From assembly GCA_002812745.2 (NCBI GenBank), contig NCSJ02000017.1, forward strand, positions 186,001 through 250,000: 64,000 nucleotides of DNA, written 5' to 3'. Below, piece after piece: positions 1 to 11,095 of this stretch. The notes below the pieces were generated by a model. That model was not told the origin of the DNA, did no database searches, and saw only the letters and a program-made list of their open reading frames with translations. Every line of letters begins with the position of its first letter. The stretch's first letter is position 1. Source of the DNA: Scytalidium lignicola (taxonomy: Eukaryota > Ascomycota > Leotiomycetes). Position numbers and translations under genes: made by a program.

Positions 1-125
1 TTTTCTTTGTTATTATTCTCACTCGCTCCCCAACGCTCCGTAATTCCCAAGAGCTTTCATCCACACACACGTAGTCCAAGTAAAAAAAAAAAAACCTAAG
101 CGCTACTTTAAAATCCATCGTAACA
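1..125 (+). promoter_or_regulatory. 5' flank of the methyltransferase gene
   Basis: This is the upstream flank of the first gene, cut by the window edge. It holds a pyrimidine-rich stretch and a run of twelve A near 82-93, about 30 bases before the ATG, as often seen in fungal 5' leaders. No clear TATA box is visible. Confidence 0.35.
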
Positions 126-1252
126 ATGACATCTGACACAACCTTCCGCTTCTACAAGTCGGCGCAAGCGGAAAAGTACGCTGGGGCCCGCCCATCGTAC
201 TCGCCCATGTTGTATGAGCACATCTTTGCTAAGCACGCAGCCAGCGGCGGCGGCTTTGGACTCGTGATTGACGTTGGCTGCGGCCCGGGAAGTGCCACGA
301 GGGACTTGGCACCGGCATTCGAGCACGCAGTTGGCCTCGACCCTGGCGAGGGAATGATCAATGTTGCGCGGGAGCGTGGTGGAGAGACGCAGAAGGGAGA
401 GAAGATCCGGTTCGAGGTGTCTGAGGCAGAGCGGATTGCCAGCGTGCCAGGCTTGCCGTTGGGAGAGGTAGACTTGATCACGGCTGCAACGGCTGTACGT
501 TGAAACTTTTTTCTTCTTTCCAAGTTATTCTCAGTTTAGTTTTTGAATAGTGGAGAGTATTGGTATAATATTTTGGTGGGATGCGGGGTGAGATATATCT
601 GATATCTTTATAATATTGCGCTTTGAAGGTTCAAGGATCGCTCACACCAATTTCTTTCTAGGCCCATTGGTTCGACATGAAGAAGTTCTGGGGGCAAGCA
701 GCACAGCTTTTGAAGCCTGGTGGTACGGTCGCCATATGGCTTAGGGGGAGATCTTATGCGCGTAAGACTCTCCAGTCCTCTCCCTCCAGGAGCAAACTTT
801 TATCCTAACCGTCCCCAGACCCAGATATGCCCCATGGAGCTGAGGTGAACAAAATCCAGAAAGCCTTTGAACTCGTCCTTGAGCCGTACATGTTACCAGG
901 TAACCGCCTCTCATACGACCTCTACGACAACCTGGTACTGCCATGGACGGCGGATCCCACCCAGTCGGCATTTCCAAAGGACAAGTTCCAGCGCTTCGAG
1001 TGGGATCGTAACGGCCTCTCGGATGGCAAAGACTTCTTCGGTGGGTCACGTGAGTATCCCTTAGAGGTCTACGAGCAGGCACTTGGAACGGTGAGTGCGG
1101 TCACGCGCTGGCGCGAGGCGCACCCGGAGCTGGTTGGCACTGAGAAAGACTGCGTGAAGGTGATGATCGCCCAGGTTCGTGAGGTTATAGGGGAGGGGCT
1201 GCTGCGGGGAGGAACTCCAACGGCGCTCTTGATATTTAAGAGAGGAGAGTAG
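126..1252 (+). CDS. SAM-dependent methyltransferase (class I, trans-aconitate methyltransferase/CRG1-like)
   Basis: Predicted soluble methyltransferase that would move a methyl group from S-adenosylmethionine to a small acid or other small molecule; the substrate is unknown. Three exons: 126-494, 662-761 and 819-1252, giving 300 residues. The start has no upstream in-frame alternative. Motif I is seen as VIDVGCGPGSATRDLAP near residue 47, then a GLDPGEGM segment, the post-I motif DLITAATAAHWFDM that spans the first splice junction, and LLKPGGTVAIW in exon 2. The join AAHWFDMKKFW is typical of the TMT1/CRG1 family and supports the intron calls (donors GTACGT and GTAAGA). Length fits the family. 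The family call is firm; the substrate is open. Confidence 0.9.
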
Positions 1253-2339
1253 GTTAAGGAAAAACAGGTATGAAAGAGAAGGATTGGATGAGTTAGGAGA
1301 TGGATTGGTTTTGTTAAACACTTTAAGAGATATATGAACTAGAATATAAGCACCGAGTTTTATACAGTAGAATATACAAACGATTTTAATTTACTCAACA
1401 AATCGAATTAACGTTTATTTGGTAATAAGCTTCTAATATTCAGAACAGATTATTCTAAGCGGTCAGAAAATACACTAACACACTACCTAAGTGCTTGCCT
1501 TAACAATATTTATTTGCCGGTTTAGTTCTTAGTCTCAAGAGCATACCTGTAGAGCTGAATAGCTACATTAAAAAGCCTAGATGAATGTGGTAAGCCAGCT
1601 TCTTAAACCTTTTTTCAAAGAAGAGATTGTGCAATAGTTAAAGCCGAAGATGTAACTCTAAGCCATTTAAATCTTTTACTAGGGAGTAAGGAAAATTATC
1701 TGACACTCGGCTTCGCCCAAAGCTGCCATAGTGTCTCGAGTCTGTGAAATATAAACGTTATAGAGCAAGGTATATTTCGCGAGCATCCTCGGGAAGACTG
1801 GCATCTTATAACTGGAAAGTGTTACAGAATCTAGAAAATATACGCCACCAACCTCTCATTACAGAAAGATACTATTAGACTCGCTAGTGAGGAAGACCTC
1901 ACTCTTTGTTAAGCCCCTGACGCTTTAGAGTACACAACAAATCCTAAAAATAGTATTAGGGCTTCCATTGAAGCTGTCTAGGGGTAATTACTAGATATAT
2001 GCTAGGAAGAGAAAGGCTCATAAAGGAAGACAACGTAATATACACCTCCATGCTTCAGAGCTAAAAATAGAACAATGAACCACCTCAATTCCGAGATCAC
2101 TCAAGTATGAATTTCTGTATCGGATAAAAGTAGTGAGGCACACCAGTAGCCGAAAAGGTTGGGGCACTTATCAAGATACCCACTTCCATTCAAAGATTAC
2201 TGATCACTACTAAAAACACGTGGACCCCAACAAAATGCGGCAGTAGATCACAATATCCACCTACAACTAGAGTAGACATCTCGCATCTTCAATTACACCC
2301 ACTTTTGGGGAAGTTTCGTAACTAGAAACATCCGATTCG
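1253..2339. other. Intergenic region, no gene seen
   Basis: About 1.1 kb of AT-rich sequence between two plus-strand genes, holding the 3' flank of the methyltransferase and the promoter of the zinc-cluster regulator. I see no coding continuity, RNA gene or clear repeat. Confidence 0.5.
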
Positions 2340-4032
2340 ATGGGAGGCGTTACTGCGAAGGCATGCGTGCCATGCCGAGACCGAAAACGAAAGTGTGATA
2401 TGGGAATCCCGAGCTGCTCTCTCTGCTATCGGTAGGTACGTCTCTCTAGACACAGCACTGCTTGTAAATAACAGAGCTGTGTAGACTTGGCCGGCCTTGT
2501 CATTATCGTAGATTGCGGCATTCCAACTCAAATCGTCAAATCCAGGATACATCTCTTTTGAACAAAGAAGCCGGCAGTCATAGAGCTCTAGAACCTCCAA
2601 CGCCATCTTCGCTGTCATTCTTCAGCGATGGCTTGTTGATGGAAGAAGGTATTAACAATGAAATAACAAAACGATTATCGCATGCCATTGGAGATGTGAC
2701 AGCTATCCGTATCGCAGCTGTGAAGTATTTTCGGACTATCCATTTGTGGTTCCCTATTATATCAGAGATTTCATTTTATGAACGTCTGTCAAATATCTTG
2801 CTTCAACCATCTGCAGCCTATAGCCTACTTTCCTTGAGCATGGCCTTGATCACTACCATACCAAAAGATAATGAGAAAATGTTATCTTTGTATTTCCTGC
2901 TCAAAAGCTCCATTGCCATAGTGGAAGCAGGCAATATCAATTCTTTGGAAGTTGTCCAAGCGAGACTTCTGGTCTCGCTGTTCGAAGTTGGCCATGGAAT
3001 GGATCCTGCAGCTTTTATCTCTCTTGCAGCAACCGCCAGGGCCGCCGTTGCTATTGGTCTCAATCAAACCGTCAAGAATCGTTGTGTCGATAATACGAAT
3101 GTATTATCTAGATCAGAACAGGGCCATCGTGTATGGTGGGGACTTGTTATGGTGGATAGGTAGGGGTCAATCCTCATCGGCTTAAGTATTTTTCTTCTTA
3201 TTGCTAGCCATATGATCTTATAGAATCCTCATGAAGCTAAGCAGAGTGTTCCAGGACCTATACTCTTGAACGAGGCAAGGGGCCATGCGCCACCGAAGGG
3301 TTTGATAGACCTCAATTTTTACCACGAGATGGTAATATTTGGAATCCTGAGGTCTGTTCTTGAAGTTTGTGATGATATTAAAGATTATTGACTGCGTACA
3401 AAGGTTCTCTCTTCCTCCGAGCCTTTGTCTTTGTCGACTCCATCAAGCATTAGAGTGGGGCCATTCGCTAGACAAGCTCAAGTATCCCACATCTTAGATA
3501 TACTCATGATGCACCTTTACGACTCAGATGGTCGTCACTCTCTAAATAAAGATGAGTCCGATCAAATAGCTAGGACTCTCACAGCGTTTTCTATGTTGCT
3601 ACCGGAAGAAACGCCGCAGCCATGGCCAACTTACTGTGGTGCGATTGGAATGTGTTACAGGTAAGCTCCTCTACCTAATCAGACTTGCGCGATCTATAAT
3701 GTATACATAGTGCCCTAATAACGTTACATGAATCACAACCAAAGACTAGTCTGGATCCAGATGCAATTTGTTCGGATGCGCCTGAGTCGCTTCAATCCAC
3801 TTTAAATCGTCTAGCTTTGATTTCAAAAAAGTTCAACGATAATATTCGCCAAATAGACATTGAGGGTATGTCTCCATTTCCTCCTCATGGCATTACCAGG
3901 GCTGCATTGCTGCAGTACCGCCTTTGGAAGGAAACTGGTGACATTAAATACTGCGAAACTGCAAACGTCCTGACTGTAATGGTGAAACATTTCAGTAAGA
4001 GATGGATGAGAGCTGGTAAATTGCATTCATAA
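2340..4032 (+). CDS. Zn2Cys6 fungal transcription factor
   Basis: Nuclear DNA-binding regulator of unknown targets. Five exons: 2340-2431, 2485-3159, 3255-3351, 3404-3660 and 3711-4032, 480 residues. The zinc cluster is complete: C9-x2-C12-x6-C19-x6-C26-x2-C29-x6-C36. The first intron cuts codon 31 between the fifth and sixth cysteines, so the finger is only seen after splicing. Exon 2 carries the start of the Fungal_trans domain (RIAAVKYFRTIHLWFP). Spliced exons then give WWGLVMVDRTYTLERGKGP and SSIRVGPFARQAQVSHILD, both typical of this domain. The acceptor at 3255 is preferred to one at 3224 because only it keeps the frame open. At 480 residues it is shorter than many members but has no obvious break. 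Confidence 0.88.
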
Positions 4033-7000
4033 ATAATCTCATAACAGAACTAATATTATCATAGCACACTATCTGTGTCAATTAGAAGCAGAGCAACCTC
4101 TGTTAACTCCTATGTTTGGTAGTCTAGTGAGCTAGAGATAAAGACAAAATTTCACGATTGCAGGATAAAATATTATTGTATAATTATTTTCGAAATAATA
4201 ACCTACCGTCCTTTAAGTTCTAAACCATTCTGCTAAGAAAAATATTATTTCACTAAACTTAAAAGGGTAAAAAGTTCAAGACTCGAAGATGTGTGTGCGA
4301 GTTCCTTCTTGGAGCTACTGGCAGCACGATCTAGATATTGTTGAGATGCTTAGAGATGAGGAAAAGAAGAACAGATATCTGACAACATATCAGGAGCGTG
4401 TGTTGTATCTATTCGTATCTAATTATTCCTGCTAGATTAAGAGGAGCTTAAAGCTTACGAGGCTAAAAGTACCATAATACTCCGTATGCAGTAACCAATT
4501 AGAAGCCAATTGCAGCTCCGCACTTACCGGCACTCCGGATCCACACTTTGTCAGCAATGCTAACTTGATTGATTGGTTGATTGATTGATTGATTGATTTA
4601 GTCATAGGATACCGAGCCGTCTATCAGCTATAAAACTGTACTAAATACATCCAATCAAAGCCTTCAGGGCCTCCTGTACTCTCCTATCATACTATTTCCC
4701 ATATCTGGCCTAAAACAGACTATGTATAATCTTGATTTTGAAGGCATAGTAACCTTCAGGCTCTCGTGTAGTTTGTACCTACACTAACATCTCTGTGCTA
4801 CGAAATCAACTATTGGCCAGTAAGCAGCGTGAGACTCAGACCGATTTCGTATGCCGTAATAGCTGTCCGTGAACCTCTGAAACTACATTTTACCTGGTAT
4901 CTTACATTGCTTCCTAGCATCTGGTGGCACCTTTTTGTTTTGATTGTGTATTCTTGTCCAATCCTAGTATTTTAAACCGGCCTCAGGAAACTTAAAATAC
5001 TACTCTTGTTCTATTTCTTCATAATATATTTTTCTTTTGGGATAGGTTCGTATCGCGTATTTGTTATAAAAGGAATCCATAGAAGAGATTAGCAATGTGA
5101 TAACTTGAATGTAATAGTCTAATTGTATGGCTGTACAAAGCTCATGTATACAGCAGTGAACTTGGCTAACGTGAGTTCAGATGGTCGATAAGTAATTAAT
5201 GATTAGTGATCAATGATCAGTGGTTGATAATAAGAGTAAACAATAGTCGAACAATTGTATAGAGATGACTTATCAATTGGTGGATGGTCGATTGTATAGA
5301 GGTTGTGTATCAACTGTGAGCTCAGTTAGATAGAGGTTACATGTCAGTTACATGATCGTTCTTAACACTAAAAAACGGCCTGTAGTGCAGAGATGACTTA
5401 TCAACTGTATCCATTCGACTATGACTCAATCTTGGCTCTGTAGATATTGCTCGACTACAATACTACAAGTTCATAGCTCTCACCGCGTACAGGTGTTGAG
5501 TCTCGAGAGCCTCGCAGAGCTAACTTCATAAGAGGAAAATGTAACGCTGTATAGTGAGCATTGTCAGCACTAGAGAGGAGATCATTCGTTAAGAATACTA
5601 TGTACAGTAATTAATCCTTGTAGCTCTACAATTCGTAAATTTGAGATCCTCCGGTACTCCACATGTCTCCATAGAAACGAATTCTATCAAGCCTCCATTC
5701 TTAGACATTTACCTTTTCTTTAGTTTTCTAAAATCTTATAGACAAACCCAAAAAGTCTCCAGGCACGATTTGGTTTCTAACATAAGGGACTTGAATAGTG
5801 TGTGTACTACTCAATCCTAATAGTTAAATCGTGTAAACATTTATACACTTCTTCTACCCTCACTTGAGTTACATAGAAAAGGTACAAATTTGTAGAGCAC
5901 GTGGCCTATGTTATATTAAGTTGTATTCTTGCTCGGGGCCTCCAGCAGCCATGCAAGGTCCACAATACAATGTATAAATAGTTATATGTGAGACGTACGA
6001 ACAACATTCGTTCCTCGGTTTAAGCGGTAGTTGGAGTGCTGCTTCTTTAGTAGCTAGAGTAAATTTGACGTACGGGTACTAAATGACGGTGTGAAATAGA
6101 AGTAGAAATGAATTTACGGGCTCATATAAGTCCTTTGCACAAAATTTCTCATGTTAAACGAATAAGGCCAAAACTTTGAAAGCTAAGGATCACACGCTCC
6201 GCCGTAACGATACAAATGCTAGCGTAAAATAAATAAAGGGACGGTGCCTTAACTTATTTCTATACGTTTGACTTTAGAACTTGATCACTTACAGGGTACT
6301 ATATATCCAAGAACCTTGCTAGACCGTTGGACACATGAACACCGAACATCCCATTTTCTATTTTCTATTTCCTATGCCAAGGTGAACGTTACCTCCAATC
6401 AATGCACGTTCAAGGGTTACCGGTAAGTATGGAAGTACTGTACTATGCTTTGTTAAGGTTATTCTGGTTGAAACACCAAGGGTCGCTCTGCGCCGCAGTA
6501 ACGCCGAATTTCAGGGTCCAACATTCACGTGTTGAACACGTACCTGACTGTCTTCGGCATCTAGAACCCTATCTGGCTTCCACTTGCAGAATGTGATACG
6601 GTGATACCCCTATCAAATTCTCCGTCTGATGCATCCCATCTCTTCAAATCACAGCGCTAACCGCTGGCCGCATTGCTACTAGGAGAAATTAACACGTCAG
6701 CATTCAAATCTGATTGGCGTTTAATAGGCTCCAGGATGATGCGCCTAACTATAATTCTACATAGTAGCAAGTTCATCCTATTATCAACCCCGAATCCCAG
6801 TCACCCCTGAAAAAAGGCCCAGCGTAGTTGAGCTGAACCCTTGACTCCACGAGTAGAACACACGATGATGAAGATGTTAGGAGACGTTGCGTCTTGGCAG
6901 ATTCTTTCCTTGCACTTTCGTCTTGTCATAAAGGCAATATGTACAGCACACAGGAGCTACACCAATGTAGGGATAGGCCCGTTTCATTCCTACATCCTTG

Positions 7001-7153
7001 ATTTCCCCCTTCATATGATCTATATAATGAGGTCTTAGTACTCTAACAGTATTTTGTAAACTACCTTTGACGAAAAGTAAGGCTCTCTCTATTTGTTACT
7101 TAATTTACCTGCTAAGGAGCTTTGCTAAGAGAACAATAGGTGCTATTTTCAAG
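4033..7153. other. Long gene-poor, AT-rich intergenic stretch
   Basis: About 3.1 kb without a gene I can support. It contains a (TGAT)n microsatellite near 4566-4599 and a stretch around 5180-5420 where phrases such as agatgacttatcaa and tgtatagaggtt recur in diverged form, looking like an old tandem array. Short open frames at 6402-6596 and 6841-7038 have no recognisable domain. The right end holds the GH5 promoter. Confidence 0.5.
4566..4599. repeat. TGAT tetranucleotide microsatellite
   Basis: Near-perfect run of the four-base unit TGAT, with one TGGT variant, inside the gene-poor stretch. No function is implied. Confidence 0.8.
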
Positions 7154-8525
7154 ATGCACTTGCTCACGGCTCTACTCTTGACATTGCCGGCCGTCACTTC
7201 GGCATGGATGCCCGAAGTGAACAAAGTCATCACATCTCGTGAAGGCCATAATCACTTCCGGAGCAACACCTCCTTAGCGACAGGCCGTCCTGGTTCTAAA
7301 AGATGGCTCCCTGGTACTCTACCAATCCGGGGTGTTAATCTCGGGTCAATGTTTGTATTTGAGCCCTGGATCGCCGAGAGCGAATGGAGCAGAATCGGAT
7401 GCGGGGCTTATCAATCCGAATTTGATTGTGTTGCAGGTATTGGGCAATCCGCTGCCAACGCTGGGTTCCAAGACCATTGGAATACTTGGATCACTCAAGC
7501 AGATATTACTGAAATGCAGAGCTATGGTCTTAACACGATCCGAATCCCGTTGGGATACTGGATTGATGAGTCCTTAGTCTACACTGATAGCGAGCATTTC
7601 CCGCAAGGAGCTTTGACTTATCTGGAGAGACTTTGTGGGTGGGCGAGCGATGCTGGATTTTATATCATTTTGGATCTACATGGCGCACCAGGTGCTCAGG
7701 TTGCACAGAATCCTGATACTGGACAGGTAAAATCACGTTAATTCTCGCAACCTTCGTTCAAATATTCTAACATGGAATTTTAGTATGCCCCAACTCCTGG
7801 CTTCTACGTGGATTACCAATTCGATCGCGCAATATCGTTCCTCTCATGGATCACTAATATCATTCATACGAACACCAACTATCGAAATGTCGGCATGATT
7901 GAAATTGTCAATGAACCCGTTCAGAATTCAAACAGTGTGGGAGATATGCGCTCATACTATTATCCTCAGGCATTCACGGTCCGTCTCTCAATATTCAATT
8001 TAATTTCCTCCCTCCCATTGTATATCTCTAACAATGTAACAGACTATCCGCAATGTCGAGAGTTCTCTAGGAATCACACAATACAACGAGCTCCACATCC
8101 AAATGATGAACGACAAATGGGGCTCCGGTGACCCAACACAGTATCTCACGAACAACTGGTTTGCAGCCTATGATGACCACCGCTACATTAAATGGGATAC
8201 GTCTGTAGCCGTGTCACAGTCTTCCTATCTCAGCACATCCTGCAATGACAATCGTGGAGGTAACACGCCAACAATTGTCGGAGAATGGAGTTTGTCTGTA
8301 CCCGATGATGTCCAGTGGACAAGTGGATGGGATCCGAGCACCCAGCAGAATTTCTACAAGAATTGGTTTGCTGCCCAAGTAATGTCTTATGAGAAACAGG
8401 ATGGGTGGATTTTCTGGTGCTGGAAGAGTCAATTGGGTGATTATAGATGGGCTTATCAGGATGCTGTTGCGGCTGGGATTATTCCCACGAATCCGTCGAC
8501 GGTCTATGATATTGGAGCTTGTTGA
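7154..8525 (+). CDS. Secreted GH5 glucanase, endo-1,6-beta-glucosidase (exgB)-like
   Basis: Predicted extracellular hydrolase of fungal cell-wall beta-1,6-glucan (beta-1,3-glucan is the alternative). Three exons: 7154-7726, 7784-7978 and 8043-8525, 416 residues. The ATG at 7154 starts a clear signal peptide ([17 protein letters not shown]); an earlier in-frame alternative codon at 7067 would add 29 residues and spoil it. Landmarks in order are [43 protein letters not shown] with the expected acid/base Glu near residue 235, DDHRYIKWD, and PTIVGEWSL with the nucleophile Glu near 337. These follow the fungal exgB pattern more than the classic exo-1,3-glucanase. Length is normal (about 400 residues). 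A role in wall remodelling or mycoparasitism is inference. Confidence 0.9.
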
Positions 8526-9278
8526 AGGATCAATTTAGGAAACATGAAACTGCGCTGGGATAACTTGTAAGCCTGTTTCCATTTGATTTGGAGATTTCTC
8601 TGTATATATTTGTGCGAACTCTGTATATACGAGTTATGATTTTCCGGATTGAGAGGACAACCCGTTAAGATGTAAATAGGCACGATAGGGTCAATTTGAA
8701 CATGTCCCATTGTTAGTTCTCATTTCGTCTCTTTAATGTTTAAGGTCTTATCAATTCATCCGGTGTATGTTTTCCAATAATCCAATCTAACAGCAGTTCA
8801 TCCGAATTTTAGGTAGCCAAGTCCTCGGACGACGGACCGTACCCGCAACTGTCTCTCTACCCATACTCCGTATGGAAGGCTGTTATACTAGCTATACAAA
8901 CACGTTGAATTAGCAAATTATAAGCAGGCAGATTAAGATATTGTGTCCTTTTTTAAAGGCATATTTTATTGCAAGGCTCAGAGAATAACTACGAACATCG
9001 CTCCCTTCGTGCAGTTTGCAACGCATGCAAAGAAAGAGCAACAAATAAATTCCAACTTGAAAAATTCCGAAGCCAGAATTGTTTCCTGCTATCAATTTAC
9101 ATCTTGGTGTTTATTCAAAGTCTAAGCCGAAGTTGGTGCGGCTGTGTCAGAAAATAGTGTGGCTGAGACAAGGATTTTGCATTCGAGAAATATAAGGCTG
9201 CGCGTACCCCAGTGCAAACCTGCTTTCTCAAATAATTCCTTCCTTTTCAGCAGGAGGCTCCATAACATATTATAAACT
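8526..9278. other. Intergenic region
   Basis: About 750 bases with the GH5 3' flank and the promoter of the CorA-like gene. The small frames at 8910-9157 on both strands show no domain and overlap each other. Confidence 0.45.
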
Positions 9279-11095
9279 ATGGCTACTTCCACACGAGATC
9301 GAGATGCTGCAAAGGGCTATAGCTTTTTCAATCCGAAGCTTCGGGATGCTTCCTACAAGAGCGGAGACATATATGAAACCGAGAAAGTTCAAGCAGAGAG
9401 AGCGGAGTGGGAGATAACTGCGCTCACATTAACAGGCTCCAGGTCAGGTAAATATCTCACGCATATTAAATCGCTTTCGAGAGCCTGGCCGCACCTACGG
9501 TACCTGGCCGATTTTATGGATGTCGGTACTTCAATGGTTCGGTGGCCCAGCTTGAAAGAAAATGTGAAGCCAGAAGATAGAAACCCTATTAGCCGCATCG
9601 ATCGTTTTAAGAGGACGAGAGTGACACGTTTAGACTACTATGATTCGGGGGGGGATAGACTCTGAGGAGTTTATCTCTAGTGATGCATTGCGTGTAGCTA
9701 TAAAAGGAGAAGTCGATGAGAAGGATGATCCTACGCGGCAATTAAGGCTCTTTATCGTTGAAGATCTCTCTCGTGATGTAATCGAGATTCTCGGGGCCCA
9801 TTTAGACATCGAGCCAACCTTTTTCCGAGAGCATATCGTTGATTATGCTTGGTATAATGTGCGTGACCGGTGGATCAATCACCCGGCGTTAAATGTCGTC
9901 ACGCGGAGGCAGAGATGGCTTCAACTTCGTTTCGTGATGCCGCGTTACTTTGACACGAAGGATTCTTTCACGGAGGGATTTAAAGAGGCTGAATGTTTTA
10001 ATGTCCATAGACGACCAGATGACGATCAAAATGTTAATTCAATATGGGACAATAAGGATGCGGTTGTAGGCTTGACGAGAACCAGAGCTTCGTTTTGGAT
10101 GAAATCAGGAGGTTGCACAAAATATAAGACAGTTGGTTAGCGTTTTCTTTCTTTTCTCCCTTCAAATATATAAGTGTACCCTGTAGTGCTATACCAGAGT
10201 TTTACTATTATAATCGAAGCTAATATTATAACGTCGATGAACAGGTATTATATTAATTGATCCTACAATCAAAGAAGGCCGTCCACTTTGGTATGGTTAT
10301 CGCAACTGGGAGCCGACTCCTAGTGTTAACTCCCATGATGCTCCTCCTAACCCCCCAAGGACATCATTATACGAAGACTTAATATTCTGGGCTAAAAGAC
10401 CACAAGGATTTCAATATCTGTCTGATACTGATCCCAAAAACGCCCACCTACCAATCTACGCTCTTCTTCACCTCGTTAGTGCCGAATGGTTAATAATGTG
10501 TGATTACATTAAATCTCGACTTGGCCAGATCGAATGGGGAATCTCCTATCCAGAACATTTCATTGGTAAAGGTGATAGTGTCGATATGGCTCTGAAGAAG
10601 TTGCACGTTTGGAGGCGGCTGGTGCCACTCTATCGAGAAATGTTGAACGAGACCATGCAGCGAGTATTTTATTTCCCCTGCAATGGTGAGGTCACAACAG
10701 ATGCAGTAACACCTGAGAGGTCCGGAAACATCAGTGCATTAAAGACCGATTTTAATCAAATTCTGTCATATATGGAAGAGTACCAACAACGAATCGATCG
10801 TCTCACATCTGTTGTCACAGCTATTATTTCGATCGCCGATTCACGACGTGGACAGGACGATAATAGGAACATGGCCCAGCTGACATGGCTTGCAACATTC
10901 TTTATTCCACTTAGTTATATCGCGAGTCTATTTAGCATGCAGGCTGACCTTAGTGGCATGGGCCACACATACTGGTTATATGTTGCGATAGCTGTGCCAT
11001 TAGCTATCGTGAGTTTAGGAGTGGCACGAGTGCTTACTTACCCAAATGTTCATCGGTTTGTAAAAAATATCTTCACATTTGGTGGTAAAGCGTAG
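9279..11095 (+). CDS. CorA-like divalent cation transporter protein, frame broken at a G8 run
   Basis: Predicted membrane protein of the fungal CorA-like Mg2+ transporter group. Exons are 9279-10135 and 10245-11095 (donor GTTAGC, acceptor ACAG), about 568 residues once the frame is continuous. As printed, the frame breaks at the eight-G run 9647-9654; seven Gs would join DYYDSGG to IDSEEFISSDALR. The C-terminus has two membrane spans, LTWLATFFIPLSYIASLF and a second starting near YWLYVAIAVPLA, as in CorA. The usual GMN loop after the first span is not present; SMQADLSGMG stands there, so transport of Mg2+ is not assured. The long soluble N-terminus with WPHLRYLADFMD resembles the fungal-only subgroup. 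Either a one-base assembly insertion or a real null allele. Confidence 0.75.
9647..9654 (+). other. G8 homopolymer with probable one-base insertion
   Basis: The reading frame is open on both sides of this run but in different frames. Counting one G fewer restores a single 568-codon frame. Confidence 0.7.

Noticed and set aside
6402..7038. Two short plus-strand frames
   Set aside because: About 65 codons each, no domain and no continuing exon.
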